DNA of 46,620 bases, taken from Chloroflexota bacterium. GTDB lineage: Bacteria; Chloroflexota; Limnocylindria; Limnocylindrales; CSP1-4. The DNA lies in assembly GCA_017881905.1 (NCBI GenBank), contig JADGQI010000049.1, positions 1-46,620 on the forward strand. The letters run 5' to 3'. The notes under the pieces are model-generated. The model worked only from the letters and a program-made list of their open reading frames with translations. It ran no database searches and was not told where the DNA came from. Position numbers and translations under genes: made by a program. Position 1 is the first letter of the stretch; each line of letters opens with the position of its first letter. Positions 37,944 through 46,451 of this stretch are shown piece after piece.

Positions 37944-38675
37944 GTGGACAAGGACGCCGGGCGGGCACGGGTCGCCGGGCTGGCGGCCCTCGACGCGGAG
38001 GTCGCCGGCTGCCGGCGTTGTCCGCGGCTGGTCGCCTGGCGCGAGCAGACCGCACGCGACAAGGTCCTGCGCTACCGCGACGAGACGTACTGGGGCCGGC
38101 CGGTCCCAGGGTTCGGGGACCCGGCCGCGCGGATCCTGATCGTGGGACTGGCCCCGGCGGCCCACGGCGGGAACCGGACCGGGCGGATCTTCACCGGCGA
38201 CCGCTCCGGCGACTTCCTCTATCGCGCGCTGTTCGAGGACGGGCTGTCCAGCTCGGCGATCTCGCAGCGTCGCGACGACGGCCTGGTCCTGACCGATGTC
38301 CGGGTCAGCGCCGTCGTCCACTGCGCACCGCCGCTCAACAAACCCACCACCGACGAGCGGGACGCCTGCCTGCCGTTCCTCGGCCGCGAGCTGGCGCTCC
38401 TCGCGGACGTCCAGGTCATCGTCGCGCTCGGGGCGTTCGGCTGGGATGGCGCCCTGCGCGCGCTCAACGACCTGGGGCATGAGGTCCCGCGGCCACGACC
38501 CCGCTTCGGCCACGCCGCGGAGGCGCGGGTCGGGCCGTACGTCGTCGTCGGCTCGTTCCATCCGAGCCAGCAGAACACGTTCACGGGCAAGCTCACCGCG
38601 GAGATGCTCGGTGCCGTCATCGCCCGTTCGCGCGAGCTCGCCGGACTCGGACCAGTTCGCCTCGCGGCGCTCTGA
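37944..38675 (+). CDS. Family 5 uracil-DNA glycosylase (UdgB-like)
   Basis: The 243-residue protein has CRRC (Cys23, Cys26), Cys in VVHCAPP and DAC, matching an iron-sulfur cluster binding pattern. Motif A is GLAPAAHGGNRTGRIFTGD, with Ala in place of the usual catalytic Asn/Asp, and the HPSQQNTFTGKLT loop is close to the C-terminus. These are hallmarks of the type 5 (UdgB) branch, which removes uracil and hypoxanthine from DNA. GTG 37944 starts right after the ABC permease stop. The position after a transporter is probably accidental. Confidence 0.9.
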   Translation: MDKDAGRARVAGLAALDAEVAGCRRCPRLVAWREQTARDKVLRYRDETYWGRPVPGFGDPAARILIVGLAPAAHGGNRTGRIFTGDRSGDFLYRALFEDGLSSSAISQRRDDGLVLTDVRVSAVVHCAPPLNKPTTDERDACLPFLGRELALLADVQVIVALGAFGWDGALRALNDLGHEVPRPRPRFGHAAEARVGPYVVVGSFHPSQQNTFTGKLTAEMLGAVIARSRELAGLGPVRLAAL

Positions 38676-38708
38676 CACCGGGCGTCGCACGCGCTGACGG
38701 GAACGGCC

Positions 38709-38714
38709 TACACT
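38709..38714 (+). promoter_or_regulatory. -10 element (TACACT) of the NfeD gene
   Basis: TACACT lies 7 nt before ATG 38722, giving a probable leaderless mRNA. Confidence 0.5.
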
Positions 38715-38721
38715 CGGCGGC

Positions 38722-39192
38722 ATGGCGGTCTACGTGGGCTGGTTCGTGGCGGCGCTGGCACTCCTCGTGATCGAGCTCGCCAGCACGACGTTCTTCTCGA
38801 TCTTCCTGGCCATCGGCGCGTTCGCGGCGGGCCTCGTCGCCTTCTTCGTGCCGAGCAGCCCGATCTGGATCCAGGCGGTGGTCGCGATCGTGGTCGCCCT
38901 TGCCGGCGTGGTCGTCGGCCGGCCGTTCCTGAGCAGTCGGCTGCGCCGCCAGGGCGAGCCGCCGCTGACCCCGGGGGTCCACGGCGGGTTCGTCGGCCAG
39001 CGTGCGCTGGCGCTCGACGCCATCGGCGACGAGCTCCATCCGGGCCACGTGCGCCTGGCAGGCGAGGTCTGGCTGGCATTCACCGGGGACCACACCTCGA
39101 TCGCGACGGGCGCTCCCGTCATCGTGACCGCCGTCCGGGGGACGACGCTCGTGGTCCGACCCGGGGACGGGCCGGTCGCACCGGAGGGCTGA
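38722..39192 (+). CDS. NfeD-family membrane protein
   Basis: The 156-residue protein has two to three N-terminal helices (about 3-70) and a C-terminal OB-fold, GFVGQRALALDAIG ... GHVRLAGEVWLAF, typical of short NfeD proteins. These pair with SPFH proteins in membrane microdomain maintenance. The SPFH gene starts 1 nt after its stop. ATG 38722 follows a TACACT box by 7 nt. Confidence 0.88.
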   Translation: MAVYVGWFVAALALLVIELASTTFFSIFLAIGAFAAGLVAFFVPSSPIWIQAVVAIVVALAGVVVGRPFLSSRLRRQGEPPLTPGVHGGFVGQRALALDAIGDELHPGHVRLAGEVWLAFTGDHTSIATGAPVIVTAVRGTTLVVRPGDGPVAPEG

Positions 39193-39193
39193 C

Positions 39194-40150
39194 ATGGACA
39201 CCGGGCTGGCGGCACTGGTCGTCGCGTTCATCATCGCGATCCTGTTCGTGCTGTTCGCGGTCTACCTGCTGCGCAACACGGTCAACCTCGTCCAGCAGGG
39301 ATTCGTCGGCGTGACCACGCGCCTGGGAGAGTTCCGGGCGATCCACGAACCAGGACTCGCGATCATCGCGCCCTTCATCGACAAGCTCGTGGCGGTCGAC
39401 ATGCGCGAGTACCCGCGCCCGGGCGATCGGCAGGAGGTCATCACCAAGGACAACGTGGTGGTCTCGGTCAATGCCACGATCTTCACCCAGGTCGTCGATG
39501 CCAAGCAGGCGCTGTTCAGCATCGCCAACTTCGACATCGCCATCGACGCGCTGGCCCGGACGGCGCTCCGCTCGGTGATCGGCACGTTGTCGCTCGACGA
39601 GGCGCTGTCCGAGCGCGAGCGGATCAACGTCGACGTCCAGGAGCAGATGGAAGCGGTCACCGACAAGTGGGGCATCCGGATCAACCGGATCGAGATCGTC
39701 GAGATCACCCCGCCGCCGCAGATCCTCCAGGCGCTGGCGCTGCAGAAGCAGGCCGATCAGGAGAAGCGGGCGAAGATCCTCCAGTCGGAAGGCCTCCAGC
39801 AGTCGGCGGTCAACGTCGCCGACGGCAACCGGCAGGCCGCGATCAAGAACGCGGAGGGCGAGCGACAGTCGGCGATCCTCCGGGCCGAGGGCAACCGGCA
39901 GGCCGCCATCCTCGAGGCGGAGGGTCGCGCCCAGGCGATCGCCACGGTCTACGGCGCGATCACCGCGGCGGCGCCCGACCCGACCCTGGTCGCGATCCTC
40001 CAGCTCGACACGCTGTCCAAGTTCGCGGCCAGCCCGAACACGAAGATCGTCATCCCGGCCGAGTCGGCCGCCTTGCTCGGCGCCGTCCAGGCGATCCAGT
40101 CGGTCCTCGCCCAGGTCCCAGGCGTCGAGGCCGCCGCGTCCGGCACCTAG
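39194..40150 (+). CDS. SPFH/Band 7 protein (QmcA-like)
   Basis: The 318-residue protein has one N-terminal helix (about 7-27), a Band 7 domain (VQQGFVGVTTRLGEFR ... YPRPGDRQEVITKDNVVVSV) and a C-terminal coiled coil with near-repeats of (N)RQAAIxxAEGE/RQSAI (about 200-245). Such proteins form ring or cage-like membrane scaffolds and modulate proteases such as FtsH. It is the second gene of the NfeD-SPFH pair. Confidence 0.92.
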   Translation: MDTGLAALVVAFIIAILFVLFAVYLLRNTVNLVQQGFVGVTTRLGEFRAIHEPGLAIIAPFIDKLVAVDMREYPRPGDRQEVITKDNVVVSVNATIFTQVVDAKQALFSIANFDIAIDALARTALRSVIGTLSLDEALSERERINVDVQEQMEAVTDKWGIRINRIEIVEITPPPQILQALALQKQADQEKRAKILQSEGLQQSAVNVADGNRQAAIKNAEGERQSAILRAEGNRQAAILEAEGRAQAIATVYGAITAAAPDPTLVAILQLDTLSKFAASPNTKIVIPAESAALLGAVQAIQSVLAQVPGVEAAASGT

Positions 40151-40169
40151 GGCGGTGGTCGTCAGCGGA

Positions 40170-40188
40170 TGAGCCGAGCGCCGGCTCA
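40170..40188 (+). terminator. Possible hairpin after the SPFH gene
   Basis: TGAGCC and GGCTCA form a 6-bp stem around a 7-nt loop. It is short and without a U-tract. Confidence 0.3.
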
Positions 40189-40231
40189 CCCGGGCGAGGC
40201 GTGTCCCCGGACCGTCCGGCGGCGGCTCCCG

Positions 40232-40237
40232 TATCCT
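40232..40237 (+). promoter_or_regulatory. -10 element (TATCCT) of dnaJ
   Basis: TATCCT ends 10 nt before ATG 40248. There is no CIRCE sequence here, so dnaJ is not controlled directly by HrcA from this site. Confidence 0.5.
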
Positions 40238-40247
40238 TCTTCGTCCG

Positions 40248-41366
40248 ATGGTGAGTGAACGCGACTACTACGAGGTGCTGGGCGTCGAGCGCGGGGCGAG
40301 CGACGCCGAGATCAAGCGCGCCTTCCGGAAGCAGGCCCAGAAGTGGCATCCGGACGTCAACACGGACGGCGCCGCCGACGAGCGGTTCAAGGAGATCAAC
40401 GAGGCCTACCAGGTCCTGTCCGACCCGCAGAAGAAGCAGGCCTACGACATGTTCGGACGGGCCGGCGTGAGCGGCGCCGGCGGGCCGAACCCGGGTGACT
40501 TCGCCGGGTTCGGCGACATCTTCGACGCGTTCTTCGGCGGGGCCGCGGCCGGCGGCCGAGCACGGCGATCCGGACCGGTGGCCGGGTCCGACCTCCGCTA
40601 CGAGCTCCGGATCACGTTCGTCGAGTCGATCAAGGGGACCGACAAGGAGATCGAGTTCCACGCGCTCGGGCGGTGCGCCACCTGCCAGGGCTCGGGCGCC
40701 AAGCCCGGGACCTCGAGCACGACCTGTCCACAGTGCGACGGCCGCGGCGAGATCCGGACGGTGCGCAACACGATGCTCGGCCAGATGGTCAACGTGTCGC
40801 CCTGCCCCAGGTGCAAGGGCGAAGGCAAGCTCATCGAGAGCCCGTGCGAGACCTGCCACGGCGACGGCCGGACCGACCAGAAGCGGACGATCCGGGTCGC
40901 GATCCCGGCCGGCATCGACGAGGGCCACCAGATCCGGCTGTCCGGCGAGGGCGAGGTCGGGCCGCGTGGGGGGCCGGCCGGGAGCCTGTACGTCGCCGTC
41001 CACGTGCAGCCCCATCCCGTCCTCAAGCGCGACGGGACCGAGCTCTTCCTCGAGCACGAGATCTCGATCGTCCAGGCCGCCCTCGGAACGACCGTCACGA
41101 TCCCGACGGTCGACGGCGACGAGGCGCTCGAGATCAAGGCGGGCACCCAGCCCGGAGCCGAGATCCGGCTGCGGGGCAAGGGCGTCCCGCACCTCCGCCG
41201 GACGACCCAGCACGGCGATCTCCACGTGTTCATCAAGGTGGCCGTCCCGACGAAGCTGACCAAGAAGCAGCGCGAGCTCCTCGAGTCGTACGCGGCCGAC
41301 GCCGGCGAGTCGGTCGGGGCCGGCGGCGGCGGGATCCTCGACCGGGTCAAGGACGCCCTGTCGTGA
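40248..41366 (+). CDS. dnaJ: DnaJ (Hsp40) co-chaperone
   Basis: The 372-residue protein has the J-domain with HPD (KWHPDVN, His about 36), a Gly/Phe-rich linker ([23 protein letters not shown]), four CxxCxGxG zinc motifs ([32 protein letters not shown]), and the C-terminal substrate domains. It stimulates DnaK ATPase. It is the first gene of dnaJ-prmA, whose start overlaps the dnaJ stop (GTGA). Confidence 0.97.
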   Translation: MVSERDYYEVLGVERGASDAEIKRAFRKQAQKWHPDVNTDGAADERFKEINEAYQVLSDPQKKQAYDMFGRAGVSGAGGPNPGDFAGFGDIFDAFFGGAAAGGRARRSGPVAGSDLRYELRITFVESIKGTDKEIEFHALGRCATCQGSGAKPGTSSTTCPQCDGRGEIRTVRNTMLGQMVNVSPCPRCKGEGKLIESPCETCHGDGRTDQKRTIRVAIPAGIDEGHQIRLSGEGEVGPRGGPAGSLYVAVHVQPHPVLKRDGTELFLEHEISIVQAALGTTVTIPTVDGDEALEIKAGTQPGAEIRLRGKGVPHLRRTTQHGDLHVFIKVAVPTKLTKKQRELLESYAADAGESVGAGGGGILDRVKDALS

Positions 41367-42349
41367 GCCCGGCCGACGTCCTCGACGAGGGCGTCTCGGC
41401 CGAGGGAGCCTGGCTCGAGCTGTCGGTCACGGCCGACACCGAGGCGGTCGAGGCGGTCAGCGAGATCCTGTCGCGCTTCGCGCCAGGCGGGACGACGGTC
41501 GAGCCGGCATTCGAGCTGGTCGACGAGGGCCTCGGGGCCCGGATCGACGTCGATCGCCCGGCGACCGTCCGGGCGTACCTGCCCGCGCGCGATCGCAGCG
41601 CGGCGCTCGGCGCGGTCCATCGCGCGCGCGAGGCGCTTGGTCACCTCCAGGCGTTCGGCCTCCGGCCGATCGGCGAGCTCGAGACGCGGGTGGTCCACGA
41701 GGAGGACTGGGCGCATGCCTGGAAGGCCCACTTCCCGGTCCTCCGCGTCGGGCGGCGGCTGGTGATCCGGCCGACCTGGCGTCGCCACCATCGCGGCCCC
41801 GACGACGTCGTCATCGCGCTCGATCCGGGGATGGCGTTCGGGACCGGGCTCCATCCGACCACCCGGTTGTGCCTCGCCGGGATCGAGGCGTGGGCCGACG
41901 ACGACCGCCTCGCGAGCGGCACGGCCCGGCACGGTGGCAGCCGGGTCCTCGACGTCGGCTGCGGCTCGGGGATCCTGGCGATCGCCGCCGGCGCGTTCGG
42001 CGCCGAGCAGCTGGTCGGGCTCGACACCGATCCGATCGCGATCGAGGCGACCGCCGCGAACGCCCGGCGGAACCGGCTCGGGCGCCGGCTCCGGGTTCGG
42101 GTCGGGTCACTCCCGAGCGGCGAGCCCCCGTTCGATCTCCTCCTGGCCAACCTCATCGCGTCGGTCCTCGTCGGGCTGGCTGACGGGCTGGCGAGGGAGC
42201 TGCGCCCCGGTGGCCGGCTCCTCGCGTCGGGGATCTTCGTCGACCGGGAGCCCGACGTCCGGGCGGCCTTCGTCGGCGCCGGTCTGGCCGTGGTCGGTCG
42301 CTCGTCCGAGGGCGAATGGGTCGCCCTCGAAGCCGTTCGACCCGGCTGA
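41363..42349 (+). CDS. prmA: Ribosomal protein L11 methyltransferase
   Basis: The 328-residue S-adenosylmethionine-dependent enzyme methylates L11. It has an N-terminal substrate-recognition domain (about 1-110), [18 protein letters not shown], the SAM motif [15 protein letters not shown] and [12 protein letters not shown]. It begins at GTG 41363 overlapping dnaJ by 4 nt. A longer frame through dnaJ is a shadow. In Firmicutes rsmE usually follows prmA; here it is absent. Confidence 0.93.
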   Translation: MSPADVLDEGVSAEGAWLELSVTADTEAVEAVSEILSRFAPGGTTVEPAFELVDEGLGARIDVDRPATVRAYLPARDRSAALGAVHRAREALGHLQAFGLRPIGELETRVVHEEDWAHAWKAHFPVLRVGRRLVIRPTWRRHHRGPDDVVIALDPGMAFGTGLHPTTRLCLAGIEAWADDDRLASGTARHGGSRVLDVGCGSGILAIAAGAFGAEQLVGLDTDPIAIEATAANARRNRLGRRLRVRVGSLPSGEPPFDLLLANLIASVLVGLADGLARELRPGGRLLASGIFVDREPDVRAAFVGAGLAVVGRSSEGEWVALEAVRPG

Positions 42350-42373
42350 CGACCGCGTCCGGTGGGCCGACCG

Positions 42374-42379
42374 TACAAT
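42374..42379 (+). promoter_or_regulatory. -10 element (TACAAT) of the gene at 42387
   Basis: TACAAT stands 7 nt before GTG 42387, again predicting a leaderless start. Confidence 0.55.
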
Positions 42380-42386
42380 CCGCCCC

Positions 42387-42839
42387 GTGTCCTGGCTCGC
42401 CGTCATCCTGCCGATCCACATCGCCCTGGCGATCGCCATCTTCGTCCCGTCGCTCATGCTCCCGTTCACGCTCCGCGCCGGACGCCGGACGACCGAGTCG
42501 CACAGCCGCTTCGTCCGGGCGATGCTCCGGATGCAATCGAGCGGGAGCGTGGCGATCGGGATCGGCCTGGCGATCACCGGCCTCCTCCTCGTCGGTGCGC
42601 TCGGGATCAGCGTCATGGACCAGCCGTGGCTCCTCGTCGCCCTGGCGATCTACGCGGTCGACCTGGTCCTCGCATTCTTCATCCAACGACCGAGCCTGCG
42701 CGCCCTGGTCGGCATCCGCGCCGCGTGGGACGACCGCGTCTGGCAGGCCGCCGCACGCCGGCAGCGCTACGTTTCGTATGCGATGGCCGGCCTGATCGGC
42801 GTCATCGGCTACCTGATGAGCACGAAGCCGCAGTTCTGA
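42387..42839 (+). CDS. DUF2269-like four-helix membrane protein
   Basis: The 150-residue protein has four helices (about 5-27, 50-75, 82-100, 131-147). It starts MSWLAVILPIHIALAIAIF with a His in helix 1, and has SHSRFVRAMLRMQSSGSVAIGIG and a YVSYAMAGLIGVIGYLMSTKPQF end, reminiscent of the DUF2269 or copper-resistance-D-like membrane families. Function unknown. A longer frame through prmA is a shadow. The gene is followed by the HIT gene at 16 nt. Confidence 0.75.
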   Translation: MSWLAVILPIHIALAIAIFVPSLMLPFTLRAGRRTTESHSRFVRAMLRMQSSGSVAIGIGLAITGLLLVGALGISVMDQPWLLVALAIYAVDLVLAFFIQRPSLRALVGIRAAWDDRVWQAAARRQRYVSYAMAGLIGVIGYLMSTKPQF

Positions 42840-42855
42840 GCCGGAGGTGACCGCC

Positions 42856-43218
42856 ATGACCGACCGCACGCCGGACCCGGACTGCCTGTTCTGCCGGATC
42901 GTGGCCGGCGAGATCCCGTCCGAGCAGGTCCACGCCGACGACCTGGTCGTGGCCATCCGCGACATCCAGCCCAAGGCGCCGACCCACGTCCTGTTCGTGT
43001 CCCGAGAGCACATCGCCTCGGCGGCCGAGCTGTCCGACGCCGACGGGCCGCTGCTCGGGCGGCTGTACGCTGCCGCCGCGGACTTCGCCCGGGCAGCGGG
43101 CATCGCGGAGAACGGGTATCGGCTGGTGACCAACATCGGGACCTGGGGAGGTCAGACGGTCCCGCACCTCCACATCCACCTGCTCGGCGGGAGGGCGATG
43201 ACGTGGCCGCCCGGCTGA
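42856..43218 (+). CDS. HIT-family nucleotide hydrolase/transferase
   Basis: The 120-residue protein has CLFCRIVAGEIP (Cys10, Cys13), a central REHIASAAEL and the HIT triad HLHIHLLGGR (His104, His106, His108). HIT proteins act on nucleotides such as AMP-amino acid conjugates, with His106 being the expected nucleophile. ATG 42856 has GGAGG 8 nt upstream, better than GTG 42847, which is inside the ribosome site. A lipoprotein gene starts within its end. Confidence 0.93.
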   Translation: MTDRTPDPDCLFCRIVAGEIPSEQVHADDLVVAIRDIQPKAPTHVLFVSREHIASAAELSDADGPLLGRLYAAAADFARAAGIAENGYRLVTNIGTWGGQTVPHLHIHLLGGRAMTWPPG

Positions 43219-43757
43219 CCTCACCCCGGACGTGGGCGGTCCCGGCGCTCGCGCTCGCGCTGGCCGCCGTCGTCGGTGCGTGCGGGGCCGGCGCGACGAC
43301 CGTGCCGATCCCGAGCGTCGCCCCGAGCCCGACCCAGGCGGTCTCCCCCTCGGTGGCCGCGACCGCGGCCGCGATCGACGGGGCGCTGTCGGCAGTCGGC
43401 CTCACCACCACGCCGGCCCAGGTCCCGTTCCGCCCAGGGGAGTCGCCCAAGCTCGCGGCGGCGGCGCGCGAGGTCATCCAGGTCGTCCTGCCGAACGACC
43501 TGACCCACGGGATGATCGTCATCTACGACTTCCCGGATGCCGGCGCGGCACTGGCCGCCGGCAACGAGATGGCCGCCTATCTCAAGTCGGGGCCGGGCCG
43601 CATCCAGTTCGTGCCGGATTCGATCCACACCCCGCGCCAGGTCGGCTCGACGCTCGTCTTCTTCACCTGGTCGCCGGCCAACTCGCCGGATCCGCGGACG
43701 CCCGACATCGCTAAGGCGCTCCAGACATTGGGGACCGACGTCCCGATCGTCCGCTAG
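43203..43757 (+). CDS. Putative lipoprotein of unknown function
   Basis: The 184-residue product has a hydrophobic signal ending in VVGAC (Cys27) and a Ser/Pro linker, so it is probably lipid-anchored outside the membrane. The C-terminal half (about 75-184) has VIYDFPDAGAALAAGNEMAAYLKSG and a final VIVR. It overlaps the HIT stop by 16 nt, with GGGAGG upstream. It converges with the acyl-CoA synthetase; the two TAG stops overlap in CTAG. I do not recognise the family. Confidence 0.7.
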   Translation: MAARLTSPRTWAVPALALALAAVVGACGAGATTVPIPSVAPSPTQAVSPSVAATAAAIDGALSAVGLTTTPAQVPFRPGESPKLAAAAREVIQVVLPNDLTHGMIVIYDFPDAGAALAAGNEMAAYLKSGPGRIQFVPDSIHTPRQVGSTLVFFTWSPANSPDPRTPDIAKALQTLGTDVPIVR

Positions 43758-45427
43758 CCGTCCTCGGCCACGGGGAGCGGTTGCTCGACGACCGCCCAGG
43801 CGCGGATCCGGTCGCGCTTGACCTTGAGCGTGTGGGTCCGCGGGAAGTCGGCATCGGGCCACAGCCGCCAGGCGGACACCCGCTGGTTGATCCCGAGCGT
43901 CGCGTTGGCACGCTTGACCGCGGCATCGATCTCCGCTCCGAGCTCACCCGGATCGCGATGGAGGGCCTCGACGCCCTGTCCAGGTAGGTCGCCGCCGCGC
44001 GGGACCACTGCCGAACCCGGGGCGAGGACGACGGCCTCGATCCGGCCCGGCCGCGTCTCGATGACGACCGAGTCGCGGACGCCGGCGGTGCGAAGGGCGT
44101 TCTCGATGTCCTCCGGGTAGACGTTGAGCCCGTTGGGCAGGACGATGATGTCCTTGATCCGGCCCATCAGGATCAGGTGGCCGGCGTCATCATGGCGGCC
44201 GATGTCCCCGGTCTTGTACCAGCCGTCGGGCGTGAACGCCGCCGCGGTCGCCTCCGCGTCCCGCCAGTAGCCGGTGAAGACCGTCGGCCCGTTGACGAGG
44301 ATCTCGCCGTCCTCGGCGAGCTTGACCTGGACCGGCGGGATGGTCCGCCCGACGGTCCCGAGGCCGTGATCCTGCTTCGAGGTCGCGCTGGCCGGACCGC
44401 ACTCGGTCGCGCCGTAGCCCTGCATCACGACGACACCGACGTCCTCCCACGACTGCTGGAGGGCGGGCGGCAGGAACGCCGCGGCGCACACGAACAGGTT
44501 GAGGCCGCCGCCAAGCTGGGCGTGGACCCGCCCGAACAAGCGGCGGCGCAGCCCGTACGGAAGGTGGCGGGCGATGCCGCGGAGACGGTCGAACTGGTTC
44601 GTCCGCCCGGCCTTGTCGACCTCTCGCTCGATGGCTCCCCAGAACAGGTCGAGGATCTGGGGCACGACCAGCATCGTCGTGACGTGGTGGTCTCGGATCG
44701 CCTCGAAGATGACCCGCGGATTGCGGCTCCGGACGTACAGGATGTCCGCGCCGACGGTCAGCGCGTAGAACAGCGCGATCGCCTGCTCCATGAGGTGCGA
44801 TAGCGGCAGCAGCGAGACCAGGCGGTGCTCCTGCGGCGGGATGGCGTTGTGCGCGGTCTCGACCGTCGCGAGGACGTTGGCGTGGCTGAGCATCACCCCT
44901 TTGGGCGTCCCGGTCGTTCCGCTCGTGAAGATGATCTCGAACAGGTCGACCGACGTCGGGCGCGGCCATGCCGCGACCTGTTCCGCCCAGTCGGCGGGCC
45001 AGTCCGCATCGGGCTCGCTCGCCATGTCCTCGACGGTCGAGGTCGGGAAGTGCTCGAGTCGCGCATCGCGAGGATCCGGGGCGTCGCGGCCGCTACCGAT
45101 CGCCAGCCACTTCGGGTCGGCCTTCTCGGCGATCTTCTCGACCGCGTCGGGCGACATCCGGAGGTCGAGCGGCACGATGACGACACCAGCGCGCATCGCC
45201 CCGAAGTAGACCGCCGGAAGGGCGGGCGTCGAAGGGGACCAGGTGAGCATCCGGTCGCCCGGTTCGAGGCCCGACCGGCGGATCCGCCAGGCGACGGCAC
45301 GACTCCGTCGATCGAGTTCTCGGAAGCTCCACGACTCGCTCGTCCCGTCGTCGCGTCGGAGCGACAGAGCGGGCCGGTCGCCGAACGCGGCCACCGCCTC
45401 GTCGAGGATGTCGATGAGGGAGTCCAC
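43754..45427 (-). CDS. Long-chain acyl-CoA synthetase-like AMP-forming enzyme
   Basis: The 557-residue adenylating enzyme should activate fatty acids to acyl-CoA through acyl-AMP. Motifs: P-loop IIFTSGTTGTPKGVMLSH, LLPLSHLMEQ, VMQGYGATECGP, the GYWRDAEAT and YKTGDIGR region, and GRIKDIIVLPNGLNVYPEDIE hinge. The C-terminal Lys is in HTLKVKRDRI. GTG 45427 lies 6 nt after a minus-strand TAGGCT (-10); the track of the frame permits TTG 45430 as well. It is divergent from the alpha/beta hydrolase. Confidence 0.92.
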   Translation of the reverse strand: MDSLIDILDEAVAAFGDRPALSLRRDDGTSESWSFRELDRRSRAVAWRIRRSGLEPGDRMLTWSPSTPALPAVYFGAMRAGVVIVPLDLRMSPDAVEKIAEKADPKWLAIGSGRDAPDPRDARLEHFPTSTVEDMASEPDADWPADWAEQVAAWPRPTSVDLFEIIFTSGTTGTPKGVMLSHANVLATVETAHNAIPPQEHRLVSLLPLSHLMEQAIALFYALTVGADILYVRSRNPRVIFEAIRDHHVTTMLVVPQILDLFWGAIEREVDKAGRTNQFDRLRGIARHLPYGLRRRLFGRVHAQLGGGLNLFVCAAAFLPPALQQSWEDVGVVVMQGYGATECGPASATSKQDHGLGTVGRTIPPVQVKLAEDGEILVNGPTVFTGYWRDAEATAAAFTPDGWYKTGDIGRHDDAGHLILMGRIKDIIVLPNGLNVYPEDIENALRTAGVRDSVVIETRPGRIEAVVLAPGSAVVPRGGDLPGQGVEALHRDPGELGAEIDAAVKRANATLGINQRVSAWRLWPDADFPRTHTLKVKRDRIRAWAVVEQPLPVAEDG

Positions 45428-45433
45428 CAAGGA

Positions 45434-45439
45434 AGCCTA
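45434..45439 (-). promoter_or_regulatory. -10 element (TAGGCT) of the acyl-CoA synthetase gene
   Basis: On the minus strand TAGGCT ends 6 nt before GTG 45427. A divergent copy of the same hexamer serves the opposite gene (45454-45459). Confidence 0.5.
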
Positions 45440-45453
45440 CTCCGCGGACGCGC

Positions 45454-45459
45454 TAGGCT
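45454..45459 (+). promoter_or_regulatory. -10 element (TAGGCT) of the alpha/beta hydrolase gene
   Basis: TAGGCT ends 6 nt before GTG 45466, a leaderless arrangement mirrored by the divergent gene. Confidence 0.5.
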
Positions 45460-45465
45460 GGGACC

Positions 45466-46314
45466 GTGTCCAGCACGTACACCGCCTTGGGGCCGCTCGA
45501 CGCACCGGCGATCGTCCTCGTCCACGGGACCCGCCTGTCGCGAGGCATGTGGCACCCGCAGCTGGTCGCCCTGTCGGGCGGCTTCCGGATCGTCGCGCTG
45601 GACCTGCCCGGCCACGGGGCCTTGCGCGACCGGCCGTTCGACTGGGACGAGGCGCTCGACGAGATCGTCCGGGTGATCGACGAGGCGGCCGGTGGACGCG
45701 CGGTGCTGTGCGGCTTGTCGCTCGGTGGCTACCTGGCGATGGAAGTCGCGGCCGCGCACCCCGAACGCGTCGCCGGCCTGGTCATCTCGGGCGCGTCCGC
45801 CGAGCCGACGGGGACGTTCATGCCGCGCGGGATCCGCGTCTTCGCGCGGGTCCTCGAACGGACGTCGACGCCGCGGATGGAGCGTCTCAATCGCGCCTGG
45901 TTCCGACGGCGCTACCCGGCGGCGACCGCCAATGCGCTGCTGGCCGGCGGTTTCCCCTATGCCGCGGGCGGGACCGCCCTCCGATCGCTCATCGGTCACG
46001 ACGCCCGCGCGGCGTTCGCCGCCTACCCGGGGCGGAAGCTGATCATCAACGGTCAGCTCGATCTCCCGTTCCGGCTCGGCGAGCGCGGCTTCCGTCGAGC
46101 CGCCCGGGACGCCCGACTCCTGGTCGTCCCCGGCGCGCGCCACCTGGTCAATCTCGACCGTCCGTCGGCCTACAGCTCCGCGCTGGCCCGGTTCACGGCC
46201 GAGGTCACCGGATCGAGCCCGGCGGCAGCGCCCGTTCCGGACGTTAGTCAAGCACGTTCCGAGGTCGATCAGGCACGTTCCGAGGGCGATCGATCACGTT
46301 CCGAGGGCGTTTGA
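45466..46314 (+). CDS. Alpha/beta-hydrolase fold protein
   Basis: The 282-residue enzyme has [15 protein letters not shown] (oxyanion region), VALDLPGHG, the nucleophile elbow GLSLGGY (Ser85) and a C-terminal [11 protein letters not shown] with the catalytic His; the acid is in [11 protein letters not shown]. Esterase, lipase or peptidase activity cannot be distinguished. The tail after about residue 255 is a 7-residue repeat ([21 protein letters not shown]), encoded by a 21-bp tandem repeat, and is unlikely to be part of the fold. The start is GTG, 6 nt after TAGGCT. Confidence 0.85.
   Translation: MSSTYTALGPLDAPAIVLVHGTRLSRGMWHPQLVALSGGFRIVALDLPGHGALRDRPFDWDEALDEIVRVIDEAAGGRAVLCGLSLGGYLAMEVAAAHPERVAGLVISGASAEPTGTFMPRGIRVFARVLERTSTPRMERLNRAWFRRRYPAATANALLAGGFPYAAGGTALRSLIGHDARAAFAAYPGRKLIINGQLDLPFRLGERGFRRAARDARLLVVPGARHLVNLDRPSAYSSALARFTAEVTGSSPAAAPVPDVSQARSEVDQARSEGDRSRSEGV
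46247..46309 (+). repeat. 21-bp tandem repeat, three copies
   Basis: CACGTTCCGAGG recurs at 46253, 46274 and 46295, exactly 21 bp apart, within longer similar units. The repeat lies in the last codons of the hydrolase gene and just before the rpsU promoter. Confidence 0.8.
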
Positions 46315-46339
46315 CCGGGTCGAGACCCTCGTCTACACT
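46311..46339 (+). promoter_or_regulatory. rpsU promoter
   Basis: TTGACC (46311-46316) and TACACT (46334-46339) are spaced by 17 nt, overlapping the hydrolase stop. The leader to TTG 46452 would be about 105 nt. Confidence 0.6.
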
Positions 46340-46451
46340 CCGCCAGCCTGTCGGCGAGCGCTCATCCGCGCCACGCCGAGGCCGTTCGGGCCGGGTGGCC
46401 TTCGAGCCGCGAACGTACCACCGAGACCGGGCCCGGGGAGGTGAACCAGGT

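Noticed and set aside
40151-40247. CIRCE element for dnaJ
   Set aside because: No TTAGCACTC or GAGTGCTAA half-site is present, only a -10 hexamer.
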